NCBI GenBank assembly: GCA_965219405.1
Contig: OZ244736.1
Coordinates: forward strand, 1 to 64,000
Direction of reading: 5' to 3'
Source: VXMO01 sp965219405
GTDB taxonomy: Bacteria > Chloroflexota > Dehalococcoidia > UBA6926
Length of the DNA: 64,000 bases
The position numbers and the translations under genes are program-made. Within the stretch, counting starts at the first letter, position 1; every line of letters begins with the position of its first letter. Positions 34,256-45,492 of this stretch are shown piece by piece. The notes below the pieces were generated by a model. The model had not been told where the DNA came from. It ran no database searches and saw only the letters and a list, made by a program, of their open reading frames with translations.

Positions 34256-35974
34256 CTAGGCGACGGACTGTTCCTGTCGGCTGAGAGCGGAGCATGTACC
34301 GGTTCGGCAGAGCTTGTCGTTGATATGCTCCTCAAATTCCTCGCGGAAGTAGCGGATGGCGTTATTGAGGACGCCGGGCGCGAGTTGCCCGAGGCCGCAC
34401 AGCGAGCCCTGCACCATGGACGTGCCGACGTTCTGCATCTTGGTTAGGTCGTCCTCCTGCCCGTAGCCTTCGGTGATAGTAGCAAGCAGGCGAGAGATGT
34501 GGGTCGCGCCCTTGCGGCACGGGAAGCATTTACCGCACGACTCCGCATCGATGAACTCGGCGATGTTCTTGACGAGATCGACGATGCAGGTATCCTCATC
34601 AAGCACAAGGATGCCGCCGGAGCCGAGCGGGCTGCCCTTGGCGGTCATGGCCTGGAATTCCGCGGGCATGTCCGTCTCGTCGGCGGACATGATGCCGCCG
34701 AGTGGGCCGCCGCACTGGAGGGCCTTCACTTGCCTACCGCCGCGAATGCCGCCCGCAACGTTTTCAATGACTCCGGCCAAATTAATTCCAACGGGGATTT
34801 CTGCAATTCCCGGTTTATTTATATGGCCGGATAGTGAAAGCATCGCGGTGCCGGACGCGTTTTCCGTGCCGATAGCGGCGAATGCCTCCGCGCCCATCTC
34901 GAGCACGTCCGGCACATAGGAGATCGTCTTGACGTTATTGATAGTCGTGGGGCGGCCAAAGATGCCGTAGGCGGCAGGGAACGGGGGACGCGGTCGTGGC
35001 GCGCCACGATGCCCTTCAACGGACTCCATCAGCGCCGTCTCTTCCCCACAGATATACGCGTGGCCAGTGGCCTCGATCTCGATCTCATGGGAAAAGTCCG
35101 TGCCCATGATGTTGTGGCCAACCAGCCCACGTTCCTCCATCTCATGGAGCGCACGGCGGAGCCGCTCAAGGGGCAGACGGTATTCGGCGCGAATATGGAT
35201 ATAGCTCTTGTTGGCACCCATCGCGTAGGAGGCGATCAGGATGCCCTCCAACAAGCGATGGGGATCGTTTTCGACAATAGCGGCGTCCGTGAACGCGCCT
35301 GGGTCGCCCTCCTCGCCGTTGATGGCGAGATAGCGGTCGCCTGGGCCGGGCGGGCCCATGAAGCTCCACTTGACGCCTGCCGGGAACAATGCGCCTCCGC
35401 GACCGCGCAGGCCGGAGTTGCGAACAGTGTCGATCACGTCCTGCGGCGACATTTCGTGGAGCGCCTTGTCGAGCGATTCCAGTCCCCCGCGCGCCACGTA
35501 GTGCATCAGGTTGCCGGGTTCAATGTGGCCGAAATTGGCCATAAGCAGGCGGAGTTGATCGCGCATCCAGGGTTGGTCTTTGAGGAGGGGGATGTCGACG
35601 CCGGGAATTGGGGTGTCACCGTGGACGCCGAGCGCGAGATCGGGCCGGAGATTGCCATCGACGAGGACATCACGGAGTAGTTGGGGAGCGGCATCGGCGG
35701 TCACGTTGCCGTAGGTGATGCGCGGCATGTTGGCAGGGGCTATGTGAACGACGGGATCGGCCCACGAGAAGCCGATGTCACCGACTTCCAGCAGCCGAAC
35801 TTCGATGCCCACTTCATTTAGGGTTTGTCCAATTGCCTCAAGCGTCTCGGCTGCGCCGACGGTGAGGGCGGCGGCGGAGATTCCGACACTAACACGGGCA
35901 ACGGACGAGTCGTCCCAGTCCGTCCACGCGGCGTCGGCTTCTTGCTTGAGGGAGGTATAGCTATCAGACAGCAT
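34256..35974 (-). CDS. NuoF-like NADH-binding flavo-iron-sulfur subunit
   Basis: 572 residues. A thioredoxin-like [2Fe-2S]-type N-terminus without its Cys set (about 1-150) is followed by the NuoF core: FMN/NADH-binding GLRGRGGALFPAGVKWSFM, INGEEGDPGAFTDAAIVE, ICGEETALMESVEGHRG, a SLBB domain, and the [4Fe-4S] site ESCGKCFPCRKG with the distal Cys in QGSLCGLGQ. This is the arrangement in HoxF, HymB and FdhB as well as Nuo. It is preceded by NuoE with a two-base gap, and an accompanying catalytic subunit is not adjacent, so the partner could be the NuoG-like protein at 14264 or an enzyme outside the window. Confidence 0.9.
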   Translation of the reverse strand: MLSDSYTSLKQEADAAWTDWDDSSVARVSVGISAAALTVGAAETLEAIGQTLNEVGIEVRLLEVGDIGFSWADPVVHIAPANMPRITYGNVTADAAPQLLRDVLVDGNLRPDLALGVHGDTPIPGVDIPLLKDQPWMRDQLRLLMANFGHIEPGNLMHYVARGGLESLDKALHEMSPQDVIDTVRNSGLRGRGGALFPAGVKWSFMGPPGPGDRYLAINGEEGDPGAFTDAAIVENDPHRLLEGILIASYAMGANKSYIHIRAEYRLPLERLRRALHEMEERGLVGHNIMGTDFSHEIEIEATGHAYICGEETALMESVEGHRGAPRPRPPFPAAYGIFGRPTTINNVKTISYVPDVLEMGAEAFAAIGTENASGTAMLSLSGHINKPGIAEIPVGINLAGVIENVAGGIRGGRQVKALQCGGPLGGIMSADETDMPAEFQAMTAKGSPLGSGGILVLDEDTCIVDLVKNIAEFIDAESCGKCFPCRKGATHISRLLATITEGYGQEDDLTKMQNVGTSMVQGSLCGLGQLAPGVLNNAIRYFREEFEEHINDKLCRTGTCSALSRQEQSVA

Positions 35975-35976
35975 GG

Positions 35977-36450
35977 TTAGGAAACAACTCCCATGTTTCG
36001 AGCGAATTCAGCGGCGCTATCTGGTGTTAGCTGCCCTCGCCATTGCTGGTCATAGGCCACGACGGGGGCCTGGTTGCAGAGACGCGGGCAAGAGATGGGG
36101 CGAACTTCGACATCTGAATCGGCCACAGCGTCGCGAATGGCGCGTTCGATAGATCGCGCGCCGGTGACGTGACAGGGGGCATCAATGCAGACGTCGATAA
36201 AGTGGTCGCTGCCCTGCCCGACGGAGAAATCGGAGTAAAAGGATAGGACGCCCCACACCTCCGGCTGGGAGTAGCCAAGGATTTCAGCGGCGTCATCAAC
36301 GGTCGTTTCGGGAATGTAGTTGAGCTGGTATTGGACATCCAGCAATGCCATGAGGAGCGCGCCCTTGTGGCCGACGTAGCCGGAGATGATGTCACGCGCC
36401 TGCTGGCGGGCGTCCAAGTTGGCGCCGTTTGAACGATTGGATGCCGTCAT
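35977..36450 (-). CDS. NuoE-like [2Fe-2S] subunit
   Basis: 157 residues. The helical N-terminus (DIISGYVGHKGALLMALLD, QYQLNYIPETTVDDAAEI) and the thioredoxin-like C-terminus with four Cys in two pairs (CIDAPC and CPRLC) match the 24-kDa NADH dehydrogenase subunit/HymA. It passes electrons from NADH through one [2Fe-2S] cluster. It is directly upstream of the NuoF-like gene and divergent from the metalloprotease lipoprotein gene. Its ATG at 36450 is the probable start; the gap to the divergent gene is about 117 bases. Confidence 0.92.
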   Translation of the reverse strand: MTASNRSNGANLDARQQARDIISGYVGHKGALLMALLDVQYQLNYIPETTVDDAAEILGYSQPEVWGVLSFYSDFSVGQGSDHFIDVCIDAPCHVTGARSIERAIRDAVADSDVEVRPISCPRLCNQAPVVAYDQQWRGQLTPDSAAEFARNMGVVS

Positions 36451-36567
36451 GTGGACAGAATAGCAGAGGGGGAGATTCGGTTGACACGCTCATTCATTAG
36501 TGAGCAAACTCTCTCGGATATACTGGCAAGAATCTCTGACCCTGATGGATATTGGAGGCTCCAAGAG

Positions 36568-37593
36568 ATGTCCTGGCAGGCCGGTGGCACTTGGTTGCTC
36601 TCTGCTGCGGTGCTCATCGTGACGTTTGTTGTATTGATCGGCTGCACAAACGAAACACTCGAACCACCAGTTACCCCGCCGCCTACGTCGACACCTATTC
36701 CCACCCCTACACCGACACCTACCCTCACCCCTACACCGACACCTACCCTCGCCCCTACACCGACACCTACTCTCACCCCTACACCAACACCTACCCTCAC
36801 CCCTACACCGACACCTACTCTCACCCCTACACCGACACCTACTCTCACCCCTACACCAACACCTACTCTCACCCCTACACCAACACCTACTCTCACCCCT
36901 ACACCAACACCTACCGTTCAAGGCCTGGAAGACGATTACTATACCCAGTTCCTTACCGTCAAAGGCGTTAACATCAAAGGAAATGGCGCAATCGATCCAA
37001 TGGCCTTTCGCTCAGCGGCGGATATGATTGGCCCTATGCTGTCGGGGCGGCAAGACATCACTGAGTGCATAGACGAAGTGGACATGGAATTAGCAATCAT
37101 TCCTAAGGACGAAAAAATCACTACGCTGCCCGAATTCCGTTTCCTGGAGGACTTGAGGACTTTCGACGGCAGGTCATATGAATCCGTACGTGGCGTCGGC
37201 GCAGTGAGGGGCCTGGCAGTAACGGTGACCTCAGAAGAAAGCCTGCTCGGACTTAAGGAGAATCCTTATCGGTACATAGCGCTTATCACAGTCCATGAAT
37301 TCGCTCATAGTATTCAAAACCTCTGTTTCACGGCAGAGGATCACAGGAAGTGGGATGCCTTTTATGACTCGGCTTTGCAAGACAACCTCCATCCGGGAGC
37401 CTATCTGATGTCTAATTCCAGAGAGTTCTTTGCCGTGTTTAGCACCGCTTATTTTGAAGTAACCGCAGAGCTTGGCCCTAATACAAGCCGCGATCTGATA
37501 GAAGACGATCATCCAGCCATCTTTGATTTCTTGAACGAAGTGTACGGCGGTGCAGAACTCTCGGCGGACTCGAAACGCCTGACGCCACGCTAA
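36568..37593 (+). CDS. Lipoprotein with proline-threonine repeat linker and zinc-metallopeptidase motif
   Basis: 341 residues. ATG 36568 is chosen because it gives a classical lipoprotein signal, TWLLSAAVLIVTFVVLIGC, and the frame upstream to 36451 is unlikely to be signal. After the lipidated Cys comes a linker of about 75 residues, nearly all P-T-P-T-P-T-L-T repeats, encoded by nine 24-base units (36704-36915). The C-terminal domain (about 115-341) contains TVHEFAHSIQNLC, an H-E-x-x-H zinc site, followed 30 to 50 residues on by SNSREFFAVFSTAYF, where Glu could be the third ligand. It looks like a surface zincin held away from the membrane. Base composition of the domain is clearly lower in GC than its neighbours, a sign of transfer. 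Family not recognised. Confidence 0.75.
   Translation: MSWQAGGTWLLSAAVLIVTFVVLIGCTNETLEPPVTPPPTSTPIPTPTPTPTLTPTPTPTLAPTPTPTLTPTPTPTLTPTPTPTLTPTPTPTLTPTPTPTLTPTPTPTLTPTPTPTVQGLEDDYYTQFLTVKGVNIKGNGAIDPMAFRSAADMIGPMLSGRQDITECIDEVDMELAIIPKDEKITTLPEFRFLEDLRTFDGRSYESVRGVGAVRGLAVTVTSEESLLGLKENPYRYIALITVHEFAHSIQNLCFTAEDHRKWDAFYDSALQDNLHPGAYLMSNSREFFAVFSTAYFEVTAELGPNTSRDLIEDDHPAIFDFLNEVYGGAELSADSKRLTPR
36704..36915 (+). repeat. 24-base tandem repeat encoding the Pro-Thr linker
   Basis: Units begin with CCCCTACACC at 36704 and then every 24 bases to 36896 (nine units, the last partial), encoding PTPTPTLT. Third-position variants (CCGACA/CCAACA; ACTCTC/ACCCTC) and one Thr-to-Ala change show it is still diverging. 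Confidence 0.95.
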
Positions 37594-37768
37594 ACACCGA
37601 CCATATACGGCCGCCAAATGCCATTCACTCATGGAACCGAGTCCAGCCACTGCTCGGCTAGGATATTGGTGGATGCATATGGCGTGGTGCAAGAGAGGGA
37701 GAGGCTTTTGGGGTGTCGGCCATGTGGGGCGGTATTTGGATGTGGCGAGTTCGTAAGGAGATTGGGAG

Positions 37769-37993
37769 ATGTGCCGGAGTATTAAGCGGTTAAGGGTGAG
37801 TGACGGACCGGCGGCGTCCGAGGATGAGATTCGGGAGGCGGCGCTGCAGTTCGTGCGGAAGATCAGCGGCTATCGTGCTCCGTCACAGCGCAATCGGCCG
37901 GCGTTTGATCAGGCTGTTCAGGACATTGCTCGCGTTTCCGCGGCGCTGCTCGATTCTCTCACCCCAACTTCGGCCTCAGCGGCGACCCGGTAG
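37769..37993 (+). CDS. DUF2277 family protein
   Basis: 74 residues beginning MCRSIKRLRVSDGPAASEDE, then EIREAALQFVRKISGYRAPS and a C-terminal helix PAFDQAVQDIARVSAALLDS. This MCR-x-I-K-x-L and ALQFVRK-SG pattern is the DUF2277 family, of unknown function. AAGGAG lies nine bases before the ATG. The 175-base gap before it (37594-37768) holds nothing recognised. It is followed by two palindromes in the 186-base gap to the next gene. Confidence 0.9.
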   Translation: MCRSIKRLRVSDGPAASEDEIREAALQFVRKISGYRAPSQRNRPAFDQAVQDIARVSAALLDSLTPTSASAATR

Positions 37994-38051
37994 CTGCTCA
38001 GTTAGCGCGGATTGGGCGGCCTCAAGGCAAGGTCGGCTTGCACAGTACGCA

Positions 38052-38080
38052 TCAGATTCCCGCTTTCGCGGGAATGACGG
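38052..38080. repeat. Dispersed palindrome, family B (copy 5)
   Basis: Arms ATTCCCGC and GCGGGAAT with loop TTTC, followed by GACGG, 60 bases after the DUF2277 stop. Confidence 0.85.
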
Positions 38081-38137
38081 CCTCGGGGTCGGACTGACGG
38101 GGGTGCGGCAGGAGTGTCGGAGGAGTGGGGGCATCCC

Positions 38138-38168
38138 GATGGATTCCGGCTTTCGCCGGAATGAGGGG
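38138..38168. repeat. Dispersed palindrome, family A (copy 3)
   Basis: Arms ATTCCGGC and GCCGGAAT, loop TTTC, flanked by GATGG and GAGGGG, immediately after the family B copy and 12 bases before the site-2 protease gene end. Confidence 0.85.
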
Positions 38169-38179
38169 AATGGCGAAGC

Positions 38180-38980
38180 CTAGCCCGGGGTGTGTTGCTC
38201 TTCCGCGTTTCGGGGGCTGGCGCTGACGGCGGCTTCCATGAGGAAGATTCCTATTGCGGTGAGCCAGATGCCGGGGAGGAGTTCGCCGAAGAAGAGCTTG
38301 TAGGCGCCGTAGATGATGATGGCGGCTGCGCCGAACTGGCCGATGAGGGCGGCAATCCTGATCCCTCGTTGTCGGTTGCTCGTTATCGCCCAGAGGATGG
38401 CGCTGAGGATGCGTCCGCCATCCAACGGAAAGAGGGGCAGCAGGTTGAATACGCCGATGATGATGTTGGCGATGGCGAGGTACTCGAAGGCCAGGTAAAT
38501 GAGATACGGGCCGACAATCATGCCTGGCCATTCTTCGAGATTCGCGTAGCGATATTCGACGGTGGAGGGATCGGTCAGCAGGTCCGGCAGCATGGAGATT
38601 GCGCCGCACGCGAGTCCCAGGATGAGGCTTGTAAATGGGCCTGCTATCGAGACTGCCAGGTCCGTGCGGGGCCTGCCACCATAGTCGTCATCAAGGCGAG
38701 AGACGCCTCCGAGGGCGAACAGGGTGATGCCGCTCGACCGGATTCCTAGTCGACGCGCAACGAGCATGTGGGCGAATTCATGGATGAGGACCGAGACAGC
38801 GAGGCAGAGGGCAATGATGGCCGCGAAGGTGTACGGGACGAGGACTTCACCGGTTGGGCTGTACCTGTTGTTCACCCACGTTCCCAGGGCGATGGTGACA
38901 ATGATGGGTGCAATCGGCCAAGTATATGTGATGCGGACGGGGATGCCGAATAGGGTGAAAACCTTTAGGGAGCGGTGCAT
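38180..38980 (-). CDS. Site-2 protease family (M50) membrane metalloprotease
   Basis: 266 residues with about six hydrophobic segments. The zinc motif is in AVSVLIHEFAHMLVARRLG near residue 67, and the second conserved motif NLLPLFPLDGGRIL lies near residue 165-178, inside separate membrane helices as in S2P proteases that cut substrates within the bilayer. FALGGVSRLDDD is the family's Ala-Leu-Gly-Gly loop. The compact domain, without PDZ or CBS segment, matches the SpoIVFB-like group. It is transcribed toward the repeats, alone. Confidence 0.88.
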   Translation of the reverse strand: MHRSLKVFTLFGIPVRITYTWPIAPIIVTIALGTWVNNRYSPTGEVLVPYTFAAIIALCLAVSVLIHEFAHMLVARRLGIRSSGITLFALGGVSRLDDDYGGRPRTDLAVSIAGPFTSLILGLACGAISMLPDLLTDPSTVEYRYANLEEWPGMIVGPYLIYLAFEYLAIANIIIGVFNLLPLFPLDGGRILSAILWAITSNRQRGIRIAALIGQFGAAAIIIYGAYKLFFGELLPGIWLTAIGIFLMEAAVSASPRNAEEQHTPG

Positions 38981-39050
38981 GCGTATTCACCGGAACGCGG
39001 AACGGAATCGTATTCTGCAGTCAATGATGATCGCGAACAGAGAACAAATT

Positions 39051-39125
<75 letters not shown>

Positions 39126-39146
39126 TCGTGATGAGACGTGAGACCA

Positions 39147-39175
39147 AGTATACGCGCCGCGCTATCTGGTGGCAA
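39147..39175 (-). promoter_or_regulatory. Promoter for initiator tRNA
   Basis: On the minus strand TTGCCA (39175-39170), a 17-base spacer, and TATACT (39152-39147). The -10 ends 21 bases before the tRNA 5' end, so the tRNA can be transcribed independently of the rRNA. Confidence 0.7.
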
Positions 39176-39235
39176 AGGAGTGTTCCTGCCTTTTCGGGCA
39201 AGACCAGCTATGGCGCGAACATACGGGAAATTGGT

Positions 39236-39268
39236 GGTTGGCGCCTGAACAAGTGAATGGGTCAAGAG
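39236..39268 (-). other. 3' arm of the pre-23S processing stem
   Basis: GGTTGGCGCC...AACAAGTGAAT...GGTCAAGA is the inverted complement, with a few mismatches, of 42386-42417 on the other side of the 23S gene. The two would pair in the precursor to make a long stem for RNase III-type cleavage. Between this arm and the tRNA (39126-39235) I find no 5S rRNA. Confidence 0.75.
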
Positions 39269-39329
39269 CGGACTTTTAGTGCTGACCATTGCGGTCTTCG
39301 TTAGTGGGCTGGAAACGAGGTATGTAGGC

Positions 39330-42322
<2,993 letters not shown>

Positions 42323-42345
42323 TACTATCGTTCTTGACTCGTTTC

Positions 42346-42383
42346 CTCTTCAATTGAAGAGCCGCGGTCAGTACATACTGACC
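42346..42383 (-). other. Two perfect hairpins in the 23S leader
   Basis: CTCTTCAA/TTGAAGAG (42346-42361) and GGTCAGTA-CA-TACTGACC (42366-42383), lying between the processing-stem arm and the 5' end of 23S. They probably fold the precursor leader. Confidence 0.6.
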
Positions 42384-42385
42384 TC

Positions 42386-42417
42386 TCTTGACCTATTCAC
42401 TTGTTAAGGCGCCAACC
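42386..42417 (-). other. 5' arm of the pre-23S processing stem
   Basis: TCTTGACC...TTCACTTGTT...GGCGCCAACC on the plus strand complements 39236-39268 and so brackets the 23S gene. Confidence 0.75.
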
Positions 42418-42452
42418 AACATGCCCCTGTCCGAGGACAGCGGCGGACTAAC

Positions 42453-42482
42453 ACTATACGTAAGGCGTGAATGGGGTGTCAA
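42453..42482 (-). promoter_or_regulatory. 23S rRNA promoter
   Basis: On the minus strand a perfect TTGACA (42482-42477), 18-base spacer, then TATAGT (42458-42453). A palindrome CTGTCC-GA-GGACAG follows at 42427-42440. It explains how 23S is expressed apart from 16S. Confidence 0.8.
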
Positions 42483-42531
42483 TGCGCGAATCGGGGTTTT
42501 TGTGGTCGATTCGCGGTGAACTGGGGGGCGG

Positions 42532-42563
42532 GGATGGATTCCGGCTTTCGCCGGAATGAGGGG
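42532..42563. repeat. Dispersed palindrome, family A (copy 4)
   Basis: Arms ATTCCGGC and GCCGGAAT, loop TTTC, upstream of the 23S promoter and just after the M20 peptidase stop. Confidence 0.85.
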
Positions 42564-42585
42564 AGGTGCGGGGGGGATGAGAGGG

Positions 42586-43662
42586 CTAGAGTTCAATGAG
42601 GGCGCGGCAGAATTGGGCGCCCTGTTCCAGCTCTGAGATTTTCACGTTCTCACGGACAGTGTGGGCGTCATGCATGGCGGCGCCAACAACGACGGCCTCG
42701 ATGCCGTTGAGGACGAAGACGTTGCCGTCCGTGCCGCCGCCGGAAAGCGCAAGCTCAGGCGTCATGCCGAGGCCGGTGAGAGTGTCCCTGACGCGTGCGA
42801 GTGCGCCGGTGCTCTCATTAAGCCGGTAGCCGACGAATTGCTCTTGCAGTTCACAGTTGATGGTGGCTTCCGTCCATCGCCCCCGCGTGTCCTGGACGAT
42901 GTTGAGGAGATAGGAGCGGACGCGCTCAAGGGCTTCCGGGTCATGGCTGCGGGTCTCGCCACGGAGGCTCGCGTGCTCCGGCACTGCGTTGCGGACACTG
43001 CCCCCCTTGATGTTGCCGACGTTGAACGTGGTGTTCTCGTCCAGGCGACCAAGGCGCATCTGGACAATCATCTCGGCTGCAATCTGGATTGCGGAGATGC
43101 CCTTTTCCGGCTCGACACCGGCATGGGCAGCACGGCCGGTCACGTCAATGTCGAATGCGATGTAGGTGGGGCTGCCCGTCGTCACCTGGTATGCAGGTCC
43201 CTCTCCGTCAAAGACGACGGCCTGTTTGGCTCGCAGCATGGAGAAATCGAGATTCTTTGCACCGACGAGACCTATCTCTTCCTCGCGCGTGAGGGCGATT
43301 TCTACAGGTCGTCGGGACGCGCCATCGCCCTGCAGGGATTCCAGGGCCTCCAGGATGACGGAGAGGCCTGCCTTGCAGTCGCCGCCAAGGATAGTGGAGC
43401 CGTCCGTTTGGATAACGTCGCCATCGATGAGGGGGTTCACGCCACGGCCGGGTTCAACGGTGTCCATGTGGGCGGAGAGGAGAATAGGTGAGTCGCCGGG
43501 CTCGGACGCAATGACGTTGTTGTAGGCGTCACGCGAGACGGTGAATCCGAGATTGGTGAGGCGGGTGGTGAGCACGTCAGCAATGGCCGCCTCTTCGCCG
43601 GAAGGGCTGTCGATGCGGACGAGATCGGTGAAGGTACGGACAAGGCGGTCTCGGTCAATCAT
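42586..43662 (-). CDS. M20-family metallopeptidase (tripeptidase T-like)
   Basis: 358 residues. Zinc-site motifs run LLSAHMDTVEPG, ILGGDCKAGLSV, ALTREEEIGLVGAK with the catalytic Glu pair, a conserved dimerisation domain (TGRAAHAGVEPEKGI) and a final DAHTVRENVKI supplying the last His. It belongs to the M20/M28/M42-like aminopeptidases related to peptidase T and PepT2. It is the last gene of a minus-strand run that starts at folD, 52 bases after queA. Confidence 0.9.
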   Translation of the reverse strand: MIDRDRLVRTFTDLVRIDSPSGEEAAIADVLTTRLTNLGFTVSRDAYNNVIASEPGDSPILLSAHMDTVEPGRGVNPLIDGDVIQTDGSTILGGDCKAGLSVILEALESLQGDGASRRPVEIALTREEEIGLVGAKNLDFSMLRAKQAVVFDGEGPAYQVTTGSPTYIAFDIDVTGRAAHAGVEPEKGISAIQIAAEMIVQMRLGRLDENTTFNVGNIKGGSVRNAVPEHASLRGETRSHDPEALERVRSYLLNIVQDTRGRWTEATINCELQEQFVGYRLNESTGALARVRDTLTGLGMTPELALSGGGTDGNVFVLNGIEAVVVGAAMHDAHTVRENVKISELEQGAQFCRALIEL

Positions 43663-43714
43663 GCGTCGTTATTCCTCTGTTTGGTGGATTGTGATTTCAC
43701 GATAGCAGCAGAGG

Positions 43715-44824
43715 CTAAAGCATGATCATGGAGTCGCCGAAGGAATAGAAGCGGTATTCCTGGGCGATGGCCTCGCTGTAGGCACGGTCCACGAGTTCCT
43801 TGCCGGCGAATGCGGCTGCCAACATGAGCAGGGTGGAACGCGGCAGGTGGAAGTTGGTAATCATTGCGCCAATCACCTTGAATTGGAAGCCAGGCAGAAT
43901 CATCAGCTCCGTTTCGCCTATCTCAGGGCCAATAGTCCTTGGTCCGTCAGCGGAGCCGGACAACCCCTGGTTGATGGCGATTGATTCCAGGGCTCGAACA
44001 GGTGTTGAGCCAACGGCGACAACGCGGCGGCCCTCAGAGAGCGCCTGGGAGATGGTCTCGGCAGCCTCATCCGGCAACTCGTAGCGCTCCTGACCCATGA
44101 CATGCTCGCGTGGATCATCCACCTTGACAGGTCGGAATGTACCGGGGCCCACGTCCAGGGTGAGGCGGGCTATGCGGACGCCCTGCTCCTGCAAGCTTTC
44201 CATCAGTTCCGGCGTGAAATGGAGACCTGCGGTGGGGGCGGCGACGCTGCCGGGTTTGGAGGCGTAGATGGTCTGATATCGCTCAAGGTTTGGAATCTCT
44301 TGTCTGATGTATGGCGGCAGGGGAACCTGACCGACGTCGTCCAGGACAAAGCCCTCCGGCAGAGTCACGAGGCGGGTGCCGTCCGTGTATTGCTGGCCAA
44401 CGTGGACACGCGGCGCGCCGGGGGCGTCCAACTCAACGATGGTGTTTGCGGCGACGCGACGGGATGGCCGCACCAAGGCGGTCCACATGCGCTCGTTTGC
44501 CTCAACACCCTCACCCGTGCCAGCCACAGGGCGAATGAGGAGGATCTCAACGTGACCGCCACCGTCTCTCTTTGTGCCCAGGAGGCGGGCCGGGATGACA
44601 CGGGTCTCGTTGACAACGAGAACATCCCCTTCGGTGAGGATGGAGCCGAGATCATAGAAGTGCTTGTGTTCGATCAGGCCGGAGTCACGGTGGATAACGA
44701 GTAGACGAGAGTGATCACGCGGCTCAATGGGTTGTTGGGCGATTAGGTGTTCCGGCAGTTCGAACTCGAAATCGGCCACCGTAAGTGGGGCGGAGCCCTT
44801 GTTGCCGGTATCGTCGGATGTCAT
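43715..44824 (-). CDS. queA: S-adenosylmethionine:tRNA ribosyltransferase-isomerase
   Basis: 369 residues in the queuosine tRNA-modification pathway, transferring the ribosyl group of SAM to 7-aminomethyl-7-deazaguanine in tRNA. N-terminal family sequence DFEFELPEHLIAQQPIEPRD, then NETRVIPARL, TAGLHFTPEL, DVGPGTFRPV and a C-terminus with PRSTLLMLAAAFAG. ATG 44824 fits the family N-terminus and lies 8 bases after the upstream cupredoxin stop; an upstream ATG at 44920 would add a poor extension overlapping that gene. Other queuosine genes are not in the window. Confidence 0.95.
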   Translation of the reverse strand: MTSDDTGNKGSAPLTVADFEFELPEHLIAQQPIEPRDHSRLLVIHRDSGLIEHKHFYDLGSILTEGDVLVVNETRVIPARLLGTKRDGGGHVEILLIRPVAGTGEGVEANERMWTALVRPSRRVAANTIVELDAPGAPRVHVGQQYTDGTRLVTLPEGFVLDDVGQVPLPPYIRQEIPNLERYQTIYASKPGSVAAPTAGLHFTPELMESLQEQGVRIARLTLDVGPGTFRPVKVDDPREHVMGQERYELPDEAAETISQALSEGRRVVAVGSTPVRALESIAINQGLSGSADGPRTIGPEIGETELMILPGFQFKVIGAMITNFHLPRSTLLMLAAAFAGKELVDRAYSEAIAQEYRFYSFGDSMIML

Positions 44825-44832
44825 GGGGTGTG

Positions 44833-45282
44833 TCAGCTTTGCACAACTGCCTGTAAAGGTGATTCTACAACGACGACGGTTCCAGTCATACCGGCGTCCG
44901 GATGGCCGGGGATGGAGCATATGAGGTCAAACTCTCCAAGTACGGTGGGCGTGAACCGGACTGTCTTCTTTGAACCAATCCGCATCGATCCTGTCGCGAC
45001 ATCGAACTCCTCGATGACAAGATCGTGGTCGACAGTGCCGAGATTTCTGAACTCGATAACGGCTTCCTGGTTCACGGAAATCTCGATTGTTTCCGGTTCA
45101 AAGGAAAATTCAGTGCCAACGATTATGTAGCGGCCGTCCGGTTGGAGGCCCGTCGCGCCGATATCGCCATTGTTCTCACAGGCGACAAGCGCAAGGGCAA
45201 GCACTGTACACAGGGCGGCCAGAGCCGCTAAACGTGAGACATAGGGCCGTGGGCCCCTTAGCTGCCGGTGCGCTTGACCCAC
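44833..45282 (-). CDS. Cupredoxin-domain lipoprotein
   Basis: About 149 residues. A lipoprotein signal (LAALCTVLALALVAC) leads to a blue-copper domain: GTEFSFEPETIEISV, then VDHDLVIEE with the first His, and ICSIPGHPDAGM providing the Cys-His-Met ligands of a type 1 copper site. It would carry electrons at the outer face of the membrane. The start is uncertain: the frame has no ATG near the signal; GTG 45282 gives a 17-residue basic N-region and overlaps the preceding small gene by 25 bases. Confidence 0.8.
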   Translation of the reverse strand: MGQAHRQLRGPRPYVSRLAALAALCTVLALALVACENNGDIGATGLQPDGRYIIVGTEFSFEPETIEISVNQEAVIEFRNLGTVDHDLVIEEFDVATGSMRIGSKKTVRFTPTVLGEFDLICSIPGHPDAGMTGTVVVVESPLQAVVQS

Positions 45283-45479
45283 ACCTTGTAGACGGGCGCG
45301 CCGTCCTCCTCGCCTGCCTCTTCCCAGTCCGTGATGCGCCAAACCGGTGGCGCGAGTGCCATATAGACCTGGTCGCCGGACCTCGGCTCCGGGGCACCGG
45401 TGAGCGAGACTCGCTCTGCAAATGTCTGGCTCCCAGCGCGCCAAACGTCCCAGTGGGCTACCTTTCCTGCGCTGCCCAT
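45258..45479 (-). CDS. Small hypothetical protein upstream of the cupredoxin
   Basis: 73 residues starting MGSAGKVAHWDVWRAGSQTF, with GGGAGG nine bases before its ATG and only 13 bases after the folD stop, so probably real and part of the folD run. It contains an acidic, beta-type middle (PVWRITDWEEAGEEDGAPVY) and no membrane segment. Family not recognised. Confidence 0.6.
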   Translation of the reverse strand: MGSAGKVAHWDVWRAGSQTFAERVSLTGAPEPRSGDQVYMALAPPVWRITDWEEAGEEDGAPVYKVWVKRTGS

Positions 45480-45492
45480 GGTTTTCCTCCCC

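Noticed and set aside
36481..36524. TTGACA plus TATACT as promoter of the zincin lipoprotein
   Set aside because: The two boxes are 32 bases apart, too far for a sigma-70-type promoter.
36451..36567. Upstream extension of the lipoprotein gene from 36451
   Set aside because: It would place about 39 charged residues before a perfect lipoprotein signal peptide; the ATG at 36568 gives a normal one.
39126..39329. 5S rRNA between 23S and tRNA-fMet
   Set aside because: The stretch lacks the 5S core (CCCATCCCGAACACGG-type) and is explained by the processing-stem arm and the tRNA promoter.
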